A DNA stretch of 64,000 nucleotides, from contig NZ_CP047176.1 of the NCBI RefSeq assembly GCF_009834225.1, forward strand, positions 1,736,001-1,800,000, written 5' to 3'. The notes beneath the pieces are model-generated. The model ran no database searches. It saw nothing but the letters and a program-made list of their open reading frames with translations, and was not told the origin of the DNA. The DNA is from Rathayibacter sp. VKM Ac-2759 (GTDB lineage Bacteria > Actinomycetota > Actinomycetes > Actinomycetales > Microbacteriaceae). The position numbers were made by a program, and so were the translations under genes. This document shows, piece after piece, positions 24,765 through 33,682 of the stretch (positions within the stretch are counted from its first letter, which is position 1; each line of letters starts with the position of its first letter).

Positions 24765-25337
24765 TCACCGCGCCGAGGGGGCGAGCGCCGTGGACAGCCT
24801 GTCGACGGCGATCCGCCTCCCGGCGACGGCCGGCCGGCCCTCGGGGCGGAGGCGCTCGAGCAGCCGGTCGAGCGTGACACCGGTGGCAGCCGCCAGAGCC
24901 CGGAGCAGCGCGTCGTCGCACTCGCCCCGCGTCCGCGCGAGGTCGACGAGCGTGCGCTCCGGCGTCGTCACGGAGCAGCCGCCGACGATCACCACGTCGT
25001 CGTCCGCCAGCCGGACCTCGTGGTAGCGGATCCGGGAGAGGACGGGCGGGTGCAGCCGGTGCCGACGGTCGATGGAGGCGCTGTGCACCGGCGGCGGGTC
25101 GACCGACGCGCCGTGCACCCACGCCGCCGATCGGCGATCGGCCACCGTGCCGCGGGGGAGGACCGCGAGTAGGGCCGCCCCGCGCTCGGCCGGGCCGAGG
25201 GGGAGATCGGCGACGAGGTACGCCTCGTCGACGGCGATCAGCTCGCCGTCGAGCCGGGCGGCGCAGAGCTCGGTGAGGGGCAGGCGCCCGGGGAGGGTCT
25301 CGGACCCCGGAAGCAGAACGGAGGGGAGGCGCGTCAT
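24765..25337 (-). CDS. AbiEi-like (type IV antitoxin C-terminal-like) protein, no partner seen
   Basis: The 190-residue protein resembles actinobacterial proteins annotated as AbiEi-family antitoxin-like: an N-terminal part with VADRRSAAWVHGA, a middle with RIRYHEVRLADDDVV, and the hallmark TTPERTLVDLART. AbiEi is the antitoxin of the AbiE phage-defence system, but there is no adjacent nucleotidyltransferase toxin (AbiEii), so it may be an orphan or have another role. The ATG is at 25337; a good ribosome binding site is not obvious. It is convergent with rel, 5 bases between stops. Confidence 0.6.
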   Translation of the reverse strand: MTRLPSVLLPGSETLPGRLPLTELCAARLDGELIAVDEAYLVADLPLGPAERGAALLAVLPRGTVADRRSAAWVHGASVDPPPVHSASIDRRHRLHPPVLSRIRYHEVRLADDDVVIVGGCSVTTPERTLVDLARTRGECDDALLRALAAATGVTLDRLLERLRPEGRPAVAGRRIAVDRLSTALAPSAR

Positions 25338-25426
25338 CCACTCAGCGTGGACGAGGCGCCTCCCCTCCGGTGCGCCGCCGGCCGATCTGTGGAGGGATCG
25401 GCCTCGGGCGTCGAGGTGGTGGAGAC

Positions 25427-26650
25427 TCAGCCGAGGGCGTCGAGCCAGACCTTGCGAGCGTCGAGAGCCTCCTGGGCCTGACGGATCGCGGTCTGGTCGC
25501 CGCGGGCCTTCGCCTCGTCGAGCTCGTCCTGGAGCTTCTGGATCGCCGCGGTCAGCTGCGACGCGAGCCCCTCCGAGCGCGCCTTGCGCTCGGGGTTGCT
25601 GCGGTTCCAGTGCTCCTCGTCGAGCTTGCGGACGTGGGCCTCGACCTTGCGCAGGCGGTCCTCGATCGTGCGGACCTGCTCGCGCGGGACCCGGCCGATC
25701 GCGTCCCAGCGCTCCTGGATCGAGAGCAGGACGCGCTTGGACTTCTCGCGGTCCTCCTCCTGCAGCAGGGGCTCGGCCTCCTCGAGCAGGGCGAGCTTGA
25801 GGTCGAGGTTCTCGGTGTACTCGACGCTCTCCTGCGCGACGATCTCGGCCTTCGCGCCGTAGATCGCGTCGCCCGCCGCCTTGAAGCGGGCCCAGAGCGC
25901 GTCGTCGAACCGCTTGCCGGCCCGGCCTGCGACCCGCCACTGCTCGAGGAGCGCCCGGTACTCCGGGATCGCCTCGGCGCCGCGGGACACGAGGCCCTCC
26001 GCCTGATCGATGAGCGCCTGCTTGGCCGACTTGGCCTCGCGGTGCGCCGAGTCGAGGTCGGCGAAGAAGGCCTTGCGGTTCTGCTCGATCGTGGTGCGGG
26101 CGCCGCGGAACCGGCGCCAGAGGTCGTTCGCCTCGTTCTTGGGCAGTCGCGGACCCTGCTGCTGGTGGCTCTGCCAGCGGGCGAACAGCTCGTCGATCGC
26201 GGCGCTGGCCTGCTTCCACTGCGTCTTGGCGGGGTCGACGGCCGCGAGGGCCTCCGCCTCCGTGACGATGGCCTCGCGGTACGCGAGCGCCTCGGCCAGG
26301 GCGGCCTTGGACTCCGCGGCCTGCTGCTCGGTGAGGTCCTCGACGGAGCCGCCGAGGGCGCCGATTCGCGCCTGCAGGGCCTCGAGGTCGCCGACGGCCC
26401 GGGCCTCGGCGATGGCCGCGGTCAGCGTCTGCACCGCGCGGGCGACGTCGCCCGCGGGAGCACCCCTCTTCGCACGCTGCTCGAGCAGGGAGACCTGCCC
26501 GGCCAGCTCGACGTACTTGCGCTCGTAGTAGGCGAGCGCCTCCTCGGGAGACGCATCGGGGTACTGGCCGACCTCGCGCTCCCCGTCGCCGACGCGGACG
26601 TAGACCGTCCCGTCATCGCCGACTCGTCCCCACGGCTGCTGGTCACTCAT
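25427..26650 (-). CDS. DUF349 repeat protein
   Basis: The 407-residue, strongly charged helical protein contains several DUF349 repeats, each with a Trp-containing helix pair (for example AKTQWKQASAAIDELFARWQ, then DLWRRFRGARTTIEQNRKAFF, then EQWRVAGRAGKRFDDALWARF and ERWDAIGRVPREQVRTIEDRL). The N-terminus holds WGRVGDDGTVYVRVGDGER, usual for the actinobacterial members. Long heptad-like stretches suggest coiled coils. The function is unknown. The ATG at 26650 is the first one after the repeat-rich upstream sequence. It lies between rel and the cyclophilin gene. Confidence 0.85.
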   Translation of the reverse strand: MSDQQPWGRVGDDGTVYVRVGDGEREVGQYPDASPEEALAYYERKYVELAGQVSLLEQRAKRGAPAGDVARAVQTLTAAIAEARAVGDLEALQARIGALGGSVEDLTEQQAAESKAALAEALAYREAIVTEAEALAAVDPAKTQWKQASAAIDELFARWQSHQQQGPRLPKNEANDLWRRFRGARTTIEQNRKAFFADLDSAHREAKSAKQALIDQAEGLVSRGAEAIPEYRALLEQWRVAGRAGKRFDDALWARFKAAGDAIYGAKAEIVAQESVEYTENLDLKLALLEEAEPLLQEEDREKSKRVLLSIQERWDAIGRVPREQVRTIEDRLRKVEAHVRKLDEEHWNRSNPERKARSEGLASQLTAAIQKLQDELDEAKARGDQTAIRQAQEALDARKVWLDALG

Positions 26651-26717
26651 CGCTCGGAGCCTCACCTTGCTGTTCGATGTCGTGCTGTTCGATATCGGAA
26701 CCGCCCCGCCGCGCTCT

Positions 26718-26793
26718 CCGACAGGGGACCGCTCCGACGCTGGGTTTTCCGACACTGGGCATACCGACAACTGGCTTGTCGATCACTGACCCG
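26718..26793. repeat. Degenerate 15-base tandem repeat upstream of the DUF349 gene
   Basis: Units CCGACGCTGGGTTTT, CCGACACTGGGCATA and CCGACAACTGGCTTG follow head to tail at 26734-26778, with weaker units on both sides. On the minus strand the repeat is open and would encode repeated PSVGK/PSVGA, but no start signal supports a gene. The rest of 26651-26924 holds no recognised feature apart from a 13-base direct repeat (GCTGTTCGATRTCG) near 26668-26698. Confidence 0.65.
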
Positions 26794-26924
26794 GTCCTCG
26801 GCCGGGGTGGCGCGACGGCCGGTGGGCCGGTCACCGCGCTCGACCGCGAACGGGCAGTGACGTTCAGCCTATTGCACTCCCCGCATCCGGGGTTCGTGCC
26901 CCCGACGCCAGTCGCCGCGCGGGG

Positions 26925-27713
26925 CTACTGGACGGTGACCGAGGTGATCGAGACCGGCTCCGCGGGGGCGCCGTCGCCGGACCCGTCCGCCGTGCCCTTC
27001 GCGACGACGTCGGCGGTGAGGGCGTCCAGCCCCGAGGTGACCTGGCCGATGACGGTGTAGCCGCCGGCGGCGTCGCTCGGCAGCGTGGTGTCCTGGTAGA
27101 CGAGGAAGAACTGGCTGCCCTGGCTGTAGCCGTTGCCCGACTGGCGGGCCATGGCGATCGTCCCGGCCGGGTAGACGCCGTCGGCCGGCGCGTTCTCGAC
27201 GGGCCCGTAGCTGTAGCCCGGTCCGCCGGTGCCGTCGCCGTCGGGGTCGCCGCACTGGAGCACGTAGAGGCCCTCGGTGGTGAGGCGGTGGCACGAGACT
27301 CCGTCGTAGAAGCCCGACTGCGTGAGCGAGATGAACGAGGACACCGCCTGCGGGGCGGCGGCGCCCGCCAGAGTGATGCCGAGCGCGTCGGTGTTGATCG
27401 TCATCGTGCCCGTCCAGTCGCGGCCCTCCGCGATGTCGCTCGAGGGCACGTCGCCGGTGTTCTGGCCCGTCGCGGCGGGCGTCGGCGTCGCGCTCTCGGA
27501 GGAGGTCGGCTCGGCGACCGGGGTGCCCGGACCGCCCGAGAAGTAGAGGAGCTGGGCGATGACGGCCAGGGCGATCACGACGACCCCGGCGACGGCCGCG
27601 ATCACGTTGTCGCGGGTGCGGCGCTTCGCGCGGGTCCGGTGCAGGCTCTGACGGGCCTGGTAGGCCCGGAGCCGGGTGCGCGCCTCGCGGTCGTTCGACT
27701 TGCCTTGAGCCAC
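26925..27713 (-). CDS. ppiB: Membrane-anchored cyclophilin-type peptidyl-prolyl isomerase
   Basis: The 262-residue protein has a basic N-terminus, one membrane segment (about 38-58), a Ser/Thr/Pro linker, and an extracytoplasmic cyclophilin domain from about 95. Seen: [21 protein letters not shown] (the FHRxxxxFxxQGGD region, with CGDP as in actinobacterial homologues), GTIAMARQ and SQFFLVYQD. It should catalyse prolyl isomerisation on exported proteins. GTG at 27713 is chosen for GGAGGAACAC just upstream. Mycobacterial ppiB is also next to rel. Confidence 0.88.
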   Translation of the reverse strand: MAQGKSNDREARTRLRAYQARQSLHRTRAKRRTRDNVIAAVAGVVVIALAVIAQLLYFSGGPGTPVAEPTSSESATPTPAATGQNTGDVPSSDIAEGRDWTGTMTINTDALGITLAGAAAPQAVSSFISLTQSGFYDGVSCHRLTTEGLYVLQCGDPDGDGTGGPGYSYGPVENAPADGVYPAGTIAMARQSGNGYSQGSQFFLVYQDTTLPSDAAGGYTVIGQVTSGLDALTADVVAKGTADGSGDGAPAEPVSITSVTVQ

Positions 27714-27872
27714 GTGTTCCTCCGCCGTGTCCGATCGCGCCCCAGTCCGGCGCGGCGGTCCGCGCGAGCGCGGACGGCGTAGAGCCTACGAGAAGCGGCT
27801 CGGCGCCGACAAAACGCATCGCCGGGAGGACCCGGGGAGCCCGGCGCCCCGGCCACTGTCGGAGGCCGTCGT

Positions 27873-27878
27873 TACGCT
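27873..27878 (+). promoter_or_regulatory. -10 hexamer TACGCT for a leaderless rarA mRNA
   Basis: TACGCT ends 7 bases before the ATG at 27886, and no ribosome binding site precedes that ATG. A second ATG follows two codons later. Confidence 0.45.
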
Positions 27879-27885
27879 GGTCGCC

Positions 27886-29313
27886 ATGACCATGCAGCAG
27901 GCCGGACTCCGCTCGGGCGCGACTCCGCTCGCCGTGCGGATGCGCCCGCGCAGCCTCGAGGAGGTCGCCGGTCAGCGCCACCTGCTCACCCCCGGCTCGC
28001 CCCTCGTCGCCCTCGCGGCCGACCTCACCGGAGAGAGGGGAGCGGTCTCGGTCATCCTCTGGGGCCCTCCCGGCACGGGCAAGACGACGCTCGCCCAGGC
28101 CGTCGCGCACTCGAGCGGGCGCCGTTTCGTCGAGCTCTCCGCGGTGACCGCCGGCGTGAAGGACGTGCGCCAGGTGATGGAGGAGGCGCTGTCCACCCGC
28201 GATCTCTACGGCACCTCCACGGTCCTCTTCCTCGACGAGATCCACCGCTTCACCAAGGCCCAGCAGGACGCGCTTCTACCGGGAGTCGAGAACGGCTGGG
28301 TCATCCTCATCGCCGCCACCACCGAGAACCCGTCCTTCTCGGTGATCGCCCCGCTGCTCTCGCGGTCCCTGCTGCTCACCCTCGAGCCGCTCAGCGACGA
28401 CGACCTGGGCGTCCTCGTCGACCGCGCGCTGCACGACGAGCGCGGCCTGCGCGACTCCGTCCGCCTCGACGAGGAGGCGCGCGCGAGCATCGTGCGGCTC
28501 GCCTCGGGAGACGCCCGCCGGGCGCTGACGGCGCTCGAGGCCGCGGCGACCTCCGCCCGGTCCGAGGGGCGCGAGGCCGACCGCGTCTCCCGGGCCGAGG
28601 CGGAGGGCGGCGGCGCCGACGAGGACGACGAGGACGAGGACGACGAGCCCGCCGCACCGGAGGAGCCGGAGCTGCCGCTCATCACCACCGAGGTCGTCGC
28701 CCGCGCCGTCGACCGTGCGCTGCTGCGCTACGACCGCAACGGCGACGAGCACTACGACGTCATCAGCGCCTTCATCAAGTCCATCCGCGGATCCGACGTC
28801 GACGCGGCGCTGCACTACCTGGCGCGGATGATCGAGGCGGGGGAGGACCCGCGCTTCATCGCCCGCCGCATCATCGTCTCGGCGTCCGAGGACATCGGGA
28901 TGGCCGACCCGCAGGCGCTCGTCGTCGCGATCGCCGCGGCCGACGCGGTGCAGTTCATCGGCATGCCGGAGGGGCGCATCCCGCTGGCCCAGGCCGTCGT
29001 GCACCTGGCCACCGCGCCGAAGTCGAACGCCTCCTACTCGGCCATCGACGCCGCCATCGCCGACGTGCGCGCGGGCAGGGCGGGCCGGGTGCCGGCGCAC
29101 CTCCGCGATGCGCACTACCCGGGCGCGAAGCGGCTCGGTCACGGCAAGGGCTACCGCTACCCCCACGACGCCGAGCTCGGCGTCCTCGAGCAGCAGTACC
29201 TCCCCGACTCCCTGCAGGGCGCGCGCTACTACGCGCCGACCGAGCACGGCAACGAGCGCGACGTCTCGGCCCGGCTCGCGAAGCTGCTGCGGATCATCCG
29301 CGGCCGAGGGTGA
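27886..29313 (+). CDS. rarA: Replication-associated recombination protein RarA (MgsA) AAA+ ATPase
   Basis: The 475-residue clamp-loader-like AAA+ protein acts at stalled replication forks. Seen: Walker [12 protein letters not shown] (60-70), Walker [11 protein letters not shown] (113-122), sensor 1 [10 protein letters not shown] (142-151) and the C-terminal tetramerisation domain with [17 protein letters not shown] and the [19 protein letters not shown] motif. Residues about 224-265 form an extra acidic insertion with a run of Asp/Glu between the lid and the C-terminal domain. The ATG at 27886 is preferred over a longer ORF because the family N-terminus begins there. Confidence 0.93.
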   Translation: MTMQQAGLRSGATPLAVRMRPRSLEEVAGQRHLLTPGSPLVALAADLTGERGAVSVILWGPPGTGKTTLAQAVAHSSGRRFVELSAVTAGVKDVRQVMEEALSTRDLYGTSTVLFLDEIHRFTKAQQDALLPGVENGWVILIAATTENPSFSVIAPLLSRSLLLTLEPLSDDDLGVLVDRALHDERGLRDSVRLDEEARASIVRLASGDARRALTALEAAATSARSEGREADRVSRAEAEGGGADEDDEDEDDEPAAPEEPELPLITTEVVARAVDRALLRYDRNGDEHYDVISAFIKSIRGSDVDAALHYLARMIEAGEDPRFIARRIIVSASEDIGMADPQALVVAIAAADAVQFIGMPEGRIPLAQAVVHLATAPKSNASYSAIDAAIADVRAGRAGRVPAHLRDAHYPGAKRLGHGKGYRYPHDAELGVLEQQYLPDSLQGARYYAPTEHGNERDVSARLAKLLRIIRGRG

Positions 29314-29332
29314 CGCCTCCGAGCCGAGGTGG

Positions 29333-29338
29333 TAGTCT
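29333..29338 (+). promoter_or_regulatory. -10 hexamer TAGTCT for rpsD
   Basis: TAGTCT lies 182 bases before the rpsD GTG, just after rarA ends, and precedes a structured leader. The exact start is inference. Confidence 0.45.
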
Positions 29339-29352
29339 TGCGAGGTTGCCCA

Positions 29353-29393
29353 CCGCTCTGTAGCCGAGCGGAGCAGCGATCCCTCTGAATCGC
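29353..29393 (+). promoter_or_regulatory. Two hairpins at the 5' end of the rpsD leader
   Basis: CCGCTC (29353-29358) pairs with GAGCGG (29366-29371) around TGTAGCC, and GCGAT (29376-29380) pairs with ATCGC (29389-29393). They fall in the first bases of a 175-base untranslated leader. Ribosomal protein S4 represses its own message in other bacteria, so this is a candidate autoregulatory element. Confidence 0.4.
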
Positions 29394-29520
29394 GCAGTCC
29401 GCCACCGAGGTCACCCTTCCGCCCGCACCCGCGAGTGGACACGACCACGGCGACCGCCCTCCTCCCGGAGCCGGCGGCCGAGGGCTGCGACCGAACCTCT
29501 CAGACCTTGGAAGGACCACA

Positions 29521-30150
29521 GTGTCGACCACCTCCCGTACCCGTTCGAAGACGCGCCTCTCGCGCGCCCTCGGCATCCCCCTGACCCCGAAGGCCGCCCG
29601 CTACCTCGAGAAGCGTCCCTACGCTCCCGGTGAGCACGGCCGCTCGAAGCGCAAGGCCGACTCCGACTACGCCGTGCGTCTTCGTGAGAAGCAGCGTCTG
29701 CGCGCCCAGTACGGCATCCGCGAGAAGCAGCTGCGCATCGCCTTCCAGGAGGCGCGCCGCACCCAGGGCCTGACCGGTGAGAACCTGGTCGAGCTCCTCG
29801 AGATGCGCCTCGACGCCCTCGTCCTGCGCTCGGGCTTCGCCCGCACCACCGCGCAGGCCCGCCAGTTCGTCACCCACCGCCACATCATGGTGGACGGCAA
29901 GACGGTCGACCGTCCCTCCTTCCGCGTGAAGCCGGGCCAGGTCATCCACGTCAAGCCGCGCTCCGAGGGCACCGACCCCTTCCAGGTCGCCGCCGCCGGT
30001 GGACACGTCGACGTGCTCCCCAAGACCCCGGGCTACCTCGAGGTCGAGATCGACAAGCTCCAGGCCACGCTCCTGCGCCGCCCGAAGCGCGCCGAGGTCC
30101 CCGTGACCTGCGAAGTGCAGTTCGTCGTCGAGTACTACGCGGCTCGCTGA
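29521..30150 (+). CDS. rpsD: 30S ribosomal protein S4
   Basis: The 209-residue primary rRNA-binding protein of the small subunit has the N-terminal S4 domain with RYLEKRPYAPGEHGRSKRK and the S4 RNA-binding fold from about 96 (MRLDALVLRSGFARTTAQARQFVTHRHIMVDGKTV). The usual zinc-ligand Cys residues at the N-terminus are absent, so it is the zinc-independent form. The GTG at 29521 follows GGAAGGA. It stands alone, away from the rpsM-rpoA operon, as in other actinobacteria, with its own promoter and terminator. Confidence 0.97.
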   Translation: MSTTSRTRSKTRLSRALGIPLTPKAARYLEKRPYAPGEHGRSKRKADSDYAVRLREKQRLRAQYGIREKQLRIAFQEARRTQGLTGENLVELLEMRLDALVLRSGFARTTAQARQFVTHRHIMVDGKTVDRPSFRVKPGQVIHVKPRSEGTDPFQVAAAGGHVDVLPKTPGYLEVEIDKLQATLLRRPKRAEVPVTCEVQFVVEYYAAR

Positions 30151-30167
30151 GTCGACTCCCGTACGAG

Positions 30168-30202
30168 GAAGGCCCCGGTTCACGCCGGGGCCTTCCCCGT
30201 TA
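30168..30202 (+). terminator. Intrinsic terminator of rpsD
   Basis: An 11-bp perfect stem GAAGGCCCCGG / CCGGGGCCTTC closes a 6-base loop, followed by CCCGTTAA. It lies 17 bases after the rpsD stop. Confidence 0.8.
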
Positions 30203-30290
30203 ACCGGCGGCCCCGGCGCGGCCCGGCCCCGGCCCTCCCCGCGTCTAGGCTGGAGTGCCGCACTCGAGCGGCGTCGAAACGGAGGTCACC

Positions 30291-30716
30291 GTGTCCGGTG
30301 GAGACATCGCGGGACTCATCGCCGCGGGCGTGTTCGCGATCCTGGTCGCGATCGCGGCCATCCCCCTCTGGAAGCTCGGTCGCGTGTTCGACAGCACCAG
30401 CGAGGCGATCAAGCAGGCCAGCGACGGCCTGACCCCGATCCTCGACGAGTCGGCCTCGACGATCCGCGAGGCGAACCAGCAGCTCGCCCGCGTCGACACG
30501 ATCACGAAGGACGTCGCCGAGGTCACCGGCAACGTCAACGCGCTCATCGCCCTCACCGCCGCCACCATCGGCGGCCCGCTGATCAAGCTCGCCGGCTTCA
30601 CGGCGGGCGTGCGCGCCGTCCTCGTCGCGGGGCGCACCGCCGAGAAGGTCGGCGACTCCGTCGGCCGCGGCGCCGCGAAGAGCTCCCGGCGCACCCGCAG
30701 GTCCTCCTCCAGGTAG
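30291..30716 (+). CDS. DUF948 single-pass membrane protein
   Basis: The 141-residue protein has one N-terminal hydrophobic helix (about 6-28, IAGLIAAGVFAILVAIAAIPLW) and a long amphipathic helical region (about 35-85) typical of DUF948, ending in a very basic tail. The function is unknown. It occurs upstream of alaS in many actinobacteria. GTG at 30291 with GGAGGT four bases upstream is preferred over an in-frame GTG at 30255. A TAGGCT -10 candidate lies at 30246-30251. Confidence 0.75.
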   Translation: MSGGDIAGLIAAGVFAILVAIAAIPLWKLGRVFDSTSEAIKQASDGLTPILDESASTIREANQQLARVDTITKDVAEVTGNVNALIALTAATIGGPLIKLAGFTAGVRAVLVAGRTAEKVGDSVGRGAAKSSRRTRRSSSR

Positions 30717-30779
30717 GCCCGGGCTCGCGCCCTAGAATCGAGAAGGCCCGCGCTCCCCGCCGCCGTGGAAGGAACACCC

Positions 30780-30971
30780 GTGAAGAACCTCGCCCTGATC
30801 GTCGTCGGGATCGGCCTCGGCTTCGCCCTGGCGCACCAGGTCGCCCGGACCCCCGCCGGAGCCCGGCTCTTCGAGGACCTCAACCGCAGGGCGAAGGAGC
30901 TCGGCGAGGCCGTCTCCGAGGGCTACCACCAGCGCGAGGCCGAGCTCAAGGCCGCCATCGGCGAGGGCTGA
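30780..30971 (+). CDS. Small membrane protein upstream of alaS
   Basis: The 63-residue protein has one N-terminal hydrophobic helix (LALIVVGIGLGFALAHQVA, about 4-22) and a charged helical tail with RLFEDLNRRAKELGEAVSEGYHQREAEL. GTG at 30780 follows GGAAGGAA. I recognise it only by context: short proteins of this kind sit between the DUF948 gene and alaS in related genomes. The function is unknown. It probably shares a transcript with alaS. Confidence 0.75.
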   Translation: MKNLALIVVGIGLGFALAHQVARTPAGARLFEDLNRRAKELGEAVSEGYHQREAELKAAIGEG

Positions 30972-31024
30972 GACCCCGCCGCCCGACATCCGCGTCGATC
31001 ACCGACCGAACCGTAACGGAACCC

Positions 31025-33682
31025 ATGCAGACCGCTGACATCCGCAACCGCTGGCTCGACTTCTTCGGAGGCCGGGGGCACACCGTGGTCCCCTCCGCCT
31101 CCCTCGTGAGCGAGGACCCGAGCCTCCTCTTCACCGTCGCCGGCATGGTGCCGTTCGTGCCATACCTGACCGGAGTCGTCCCCGCGCCGTTCCCGCGCGC
31201 GACGAGCGTGCAGAAGTGCATCCGCACGAACGACATCGAAGAGGTCGGCAAGACCCCGCGGCACGGCACGTTCTTCCAGATGAACGGCAACTTCTCGTTC
31301 GGCGACTACTTCAAGGAGGGGGCGATCGGGTACGCCTGGGAGCTCCTCACCGGCCTCGAGAGCGAGGGCGGCCTCGGCTTCGACGAGAAGGACCTCTGGG
31401 TCACCGTCTACAAGGACGACGACGAGGCGATCGCGCTCTGGAAGAAGATCGCGGGCCTGCCCGACGAGCGCATCCAGCGCCTCGACAAGGACACCAACTA
31501 CTGGTCCACCGGACAGCCCGGCCCCGCCGGGCCCTGCTCCGAGATCTTCTTCGACCGCGGACCCGCGTACGGCATCGACGGCGGCCCCGCCACCGACGAC
31601 GACCGCTACGTCGAGATCTGGAACCTCGTCTTCATGCAGTACCTGCGCGGAGAGGGCACGAGCAAGGTCGACTTCGACATCCTCGGCGAGCTGCCGCGCA
31701 AGAACATCGACACCGGCATGGGCCTGGAGCGCGTCGCGTTCCTCAAGCAGGGCGTCGAGAACATGTACGAGATCGACCAGGTGCGCCCGGTCCTCGACCG
31801 AGCGGCCGAGCTCTCGGGCCGCCGCTACGGCGCCGTGCACGAGGACGACGTGCGCATGCGCGTCATCGCCGACCACGTCCGCTCCTCGCTGATGCTGCTC
31901 TCCGACGGCGTGACGCCGTCGAACGAGGGCCGCGGCTACATCCTCCGCCGCCTCATGCGCCGCACGGTGCGCGCGATGCGCCTGCTCGGAGTCGACACCG
32001 CCACGTTCCCCGAGCTGTTCGCGGCCTCCCGCGACGCGATGTCCGCCGCCTACCCCGAGGTGCGGGACGAGTACGAGCGCCTGTCGACCAGTGCCTTCGG
32101 CGAGGAGGAGGCGTTCCTGCGCACTCTCGCGGCCGGCACCGAGATCCTCGACCTCGCGGTGCTGAAGACCAGGAAGGCCGAGGCCACGACGCTGCCCGGC
32201 GACACGGCGTTCCTCCTGCACGACACCTTCGGGTTCCCGATCGACCTGACCCTCGAGATCGCCGAGGAGTCGGGGCTCAGCGTCGATCGCGAGGCGTTCG
32301 ACTCCCTGATGACCGCTCAGCGCACCCGGGCGAAGGCCGACGCGAAGTCGAAGAAGTCGGCCCTCGCCGACCTCTCGGTCTACGCCGACTTCCGCGCCCG
32401 CGGCGAGACCCTGTTCACCGGCTACGACGTCCTCGAGACCGAGTCGCGCATCGTCGGCCTGATCGTGGGCGGCCACGTCGTCACGAAGGCCGTCGCCGGC
32501 GACATCGCCGAGGTCGTCCTCGAGGCCACCTCGCTCTACGCCGAGTCCGGCGGTCAGGAGGCGGACGCCGGCCGCATCATCGGCTCCGGCTTCGACCTCG
32601 AGGTCCTCGACGTGCAGAAGCCCGTGAAGGGGCTCATCAGCCACACCGTCCAGGTCGCGAGCGGCGAGGTGGGCGTCGGCGACGCCGCCACCTCCGTCGT
32701 CGACCGCGACTGGCGCCGCGGCGCCACGCAGGCCCACTCGGGCACGCACCTGATCCACGCGGCGCTCCGCCAGGTCCTCGGCCCGCAGGCGCACCAGTCG
32801 GGCTCCTACAACAAGGCCGGCTACCTGCGACTCGACTTCTCGTGGAACCAGGCGCTCTCGCTCGAGACCCGCAGCGAGATCGAGGACATCGCCAACACCG
32901 CGATCCGCGACAACCTCGAGGTGGTCACCCGCGAGCTCCCGCTCGACGAGGCGAAGGCGCTCGGCGCGATGGCCCTGTTCGGCGAGAAGTACGGCGACGT
33001 CGTGCGCGTCGTCGACATCGGCGGACCCTGGTCGCGCGAGCTCTGCGCCGGAACCCACGTCGGCAGCTCCGCCGAGGTGGGCCTGATCAGCCTGGTCAGC
33101 GAGTCGTCGGTCGGATCCACGAACCGCCGCGTCGAGTCGCTGGTCGGCCGCGAGGCGTTCAAGGACCTCGCCGCCGAGCGCGCCCTGGTCGGCACGATCT
33201 CGGCCTCGCTCAAGACGCCGCGCGAGCAGCTGCCCGAGCGCATCTCCGAGCTCGTCGCGAGCCTCAAGGCCGCCGAGAAGAGGATCGCCGCCTTCGAGGC
33301 GCGCGCCCTCGCCGACCGCGTCCCCGCGATCGCGGCGAACCGCCGCACGATCGGAGGCGTCACCGTCGTGGCCGAGAACATCGGCACCGCGGGCTCCACC
33401 GACGAGCTGCGCTCGCTGGTCACCTCCGTGCGCGAGCGCCTCGGCCAGGAGGCGGCGGTCGTCGCTCTCGCCGCCGACGTGTCGGGCAAGCCGGCCGTCA
33501 TCGTCGCCACGAACCAGGCGGCCCGCGACCTCGGCCGCAAGGCCGGCGTGCTCGCCCGCCGCGCGGCCGGGATCCTCGGGGGCGGCGGGGGCGGCAAGGA
33601 CGACCTCGCGCAGGGCGGCGGCTCGGACGTCTCGGCGATCGGCGCGGCACTCGACGCGGTCGTCACGGAAGCGACCAGCTGA
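31025..33682 (+). CDS. alaS: Alanyl-tRNA synthetase
   Basis: The 885-residue class II synthetase has the N-terminal catalytic domain (FFQMNGNFSFGDYFKEGAI motif 1-2 region, DTGMGLERVAFL motif 3), the tRNA recognition region, and the editing domain with HSGTHLIHAAL (HxxxH) and CAGTHV. The C-terminal DHHA1 segment ends in a Gly-rich loop GGGGGGKDDLAQGGG. Length and order match the family. The ATG starts 53 bases after the small membrane protein. ruvX begins directly after its stop without a gap, indicating coupling. Confidence 0.97.
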   Translation: MQTADIRNRWLDFFGGRGHTVVPSASLVSEDPSLLFTVAGMVPFVPYLTGVVPAPFPRATSVQKCIRTNDIEEVGKTPRHGTFFQMNGNFSFGDYFKEGAIGYAWELLTGLESEGGLGFDEKDLWVTVYKDDDEAIALWKKIAGLPDERIQRLDKDTNYWSTGQPGPAGPCSEIFFDRGPAYGIDGGPATDDDRYVEIWNLVFMQYLRGEGTSKVDFDILGELPRKNIDTGMGLERVAFLKQGVENMYEIDQVRPVLDRAAELSGRRYGAVHEDDVRMRVIADHVRSSLMLLSDGVTPSNEGRGYILRRLMRRTVRAMRLLGVDTATFPELFAASRDAMSAAYPEVRDEYERLSTSAFGEEEAFLRTLAAGTEILDLAVLKTRKAEATTLPGDTAFLLHDTFGFPIDLTLEIAEESGLSVDREAFDSLMTAQRTRAKADAKSKKSALADLSVYADFRARGETLFTGYDVLETESRIVGLIVGGHVVTKAVAGDIAEVVLEATSLYAESGGQEADAGRIIGSGFDLEVLDVQKPVKGLISHTVQVASGEVGVGDAATSVVDRDWRRGATQAHSGTHLIHAALRQVLGPQAHQSGSYNKAGYLRLDFSWNQALSLETRSEIEDIANTAIRDNLEVVTRELPLDEAKALGAMALFGEKYGDVVRVVDIGGPWSRELCAGTHVGSSAEVGLISLVSESSVGSTNRRVESLVGREAFKDLAAERALVGTISASLKTPREQLPERISELVASLKAAEKRIAAFEARALADRVPAIAANRRTIGGVTVVAENIGTAGSTDELRSLVTSVRERLGQEAAVVALAADVSGKPAVIVATNQAARDLGRKAGVLARRAAGILGGGGGGKDDLAQGGGSDVSAIGAALDAVVTEATS

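Noticed and set aside
20599..25341. A 1580-codon open frame on the minus strand across secD-secF-rel
   Set aside because: It is a shadow of strongly GC-biased genes on the plus strand. It shows no family motif, is Arg/Asp-rich low complexity, and covers genes with full sets of catalytic motifs.
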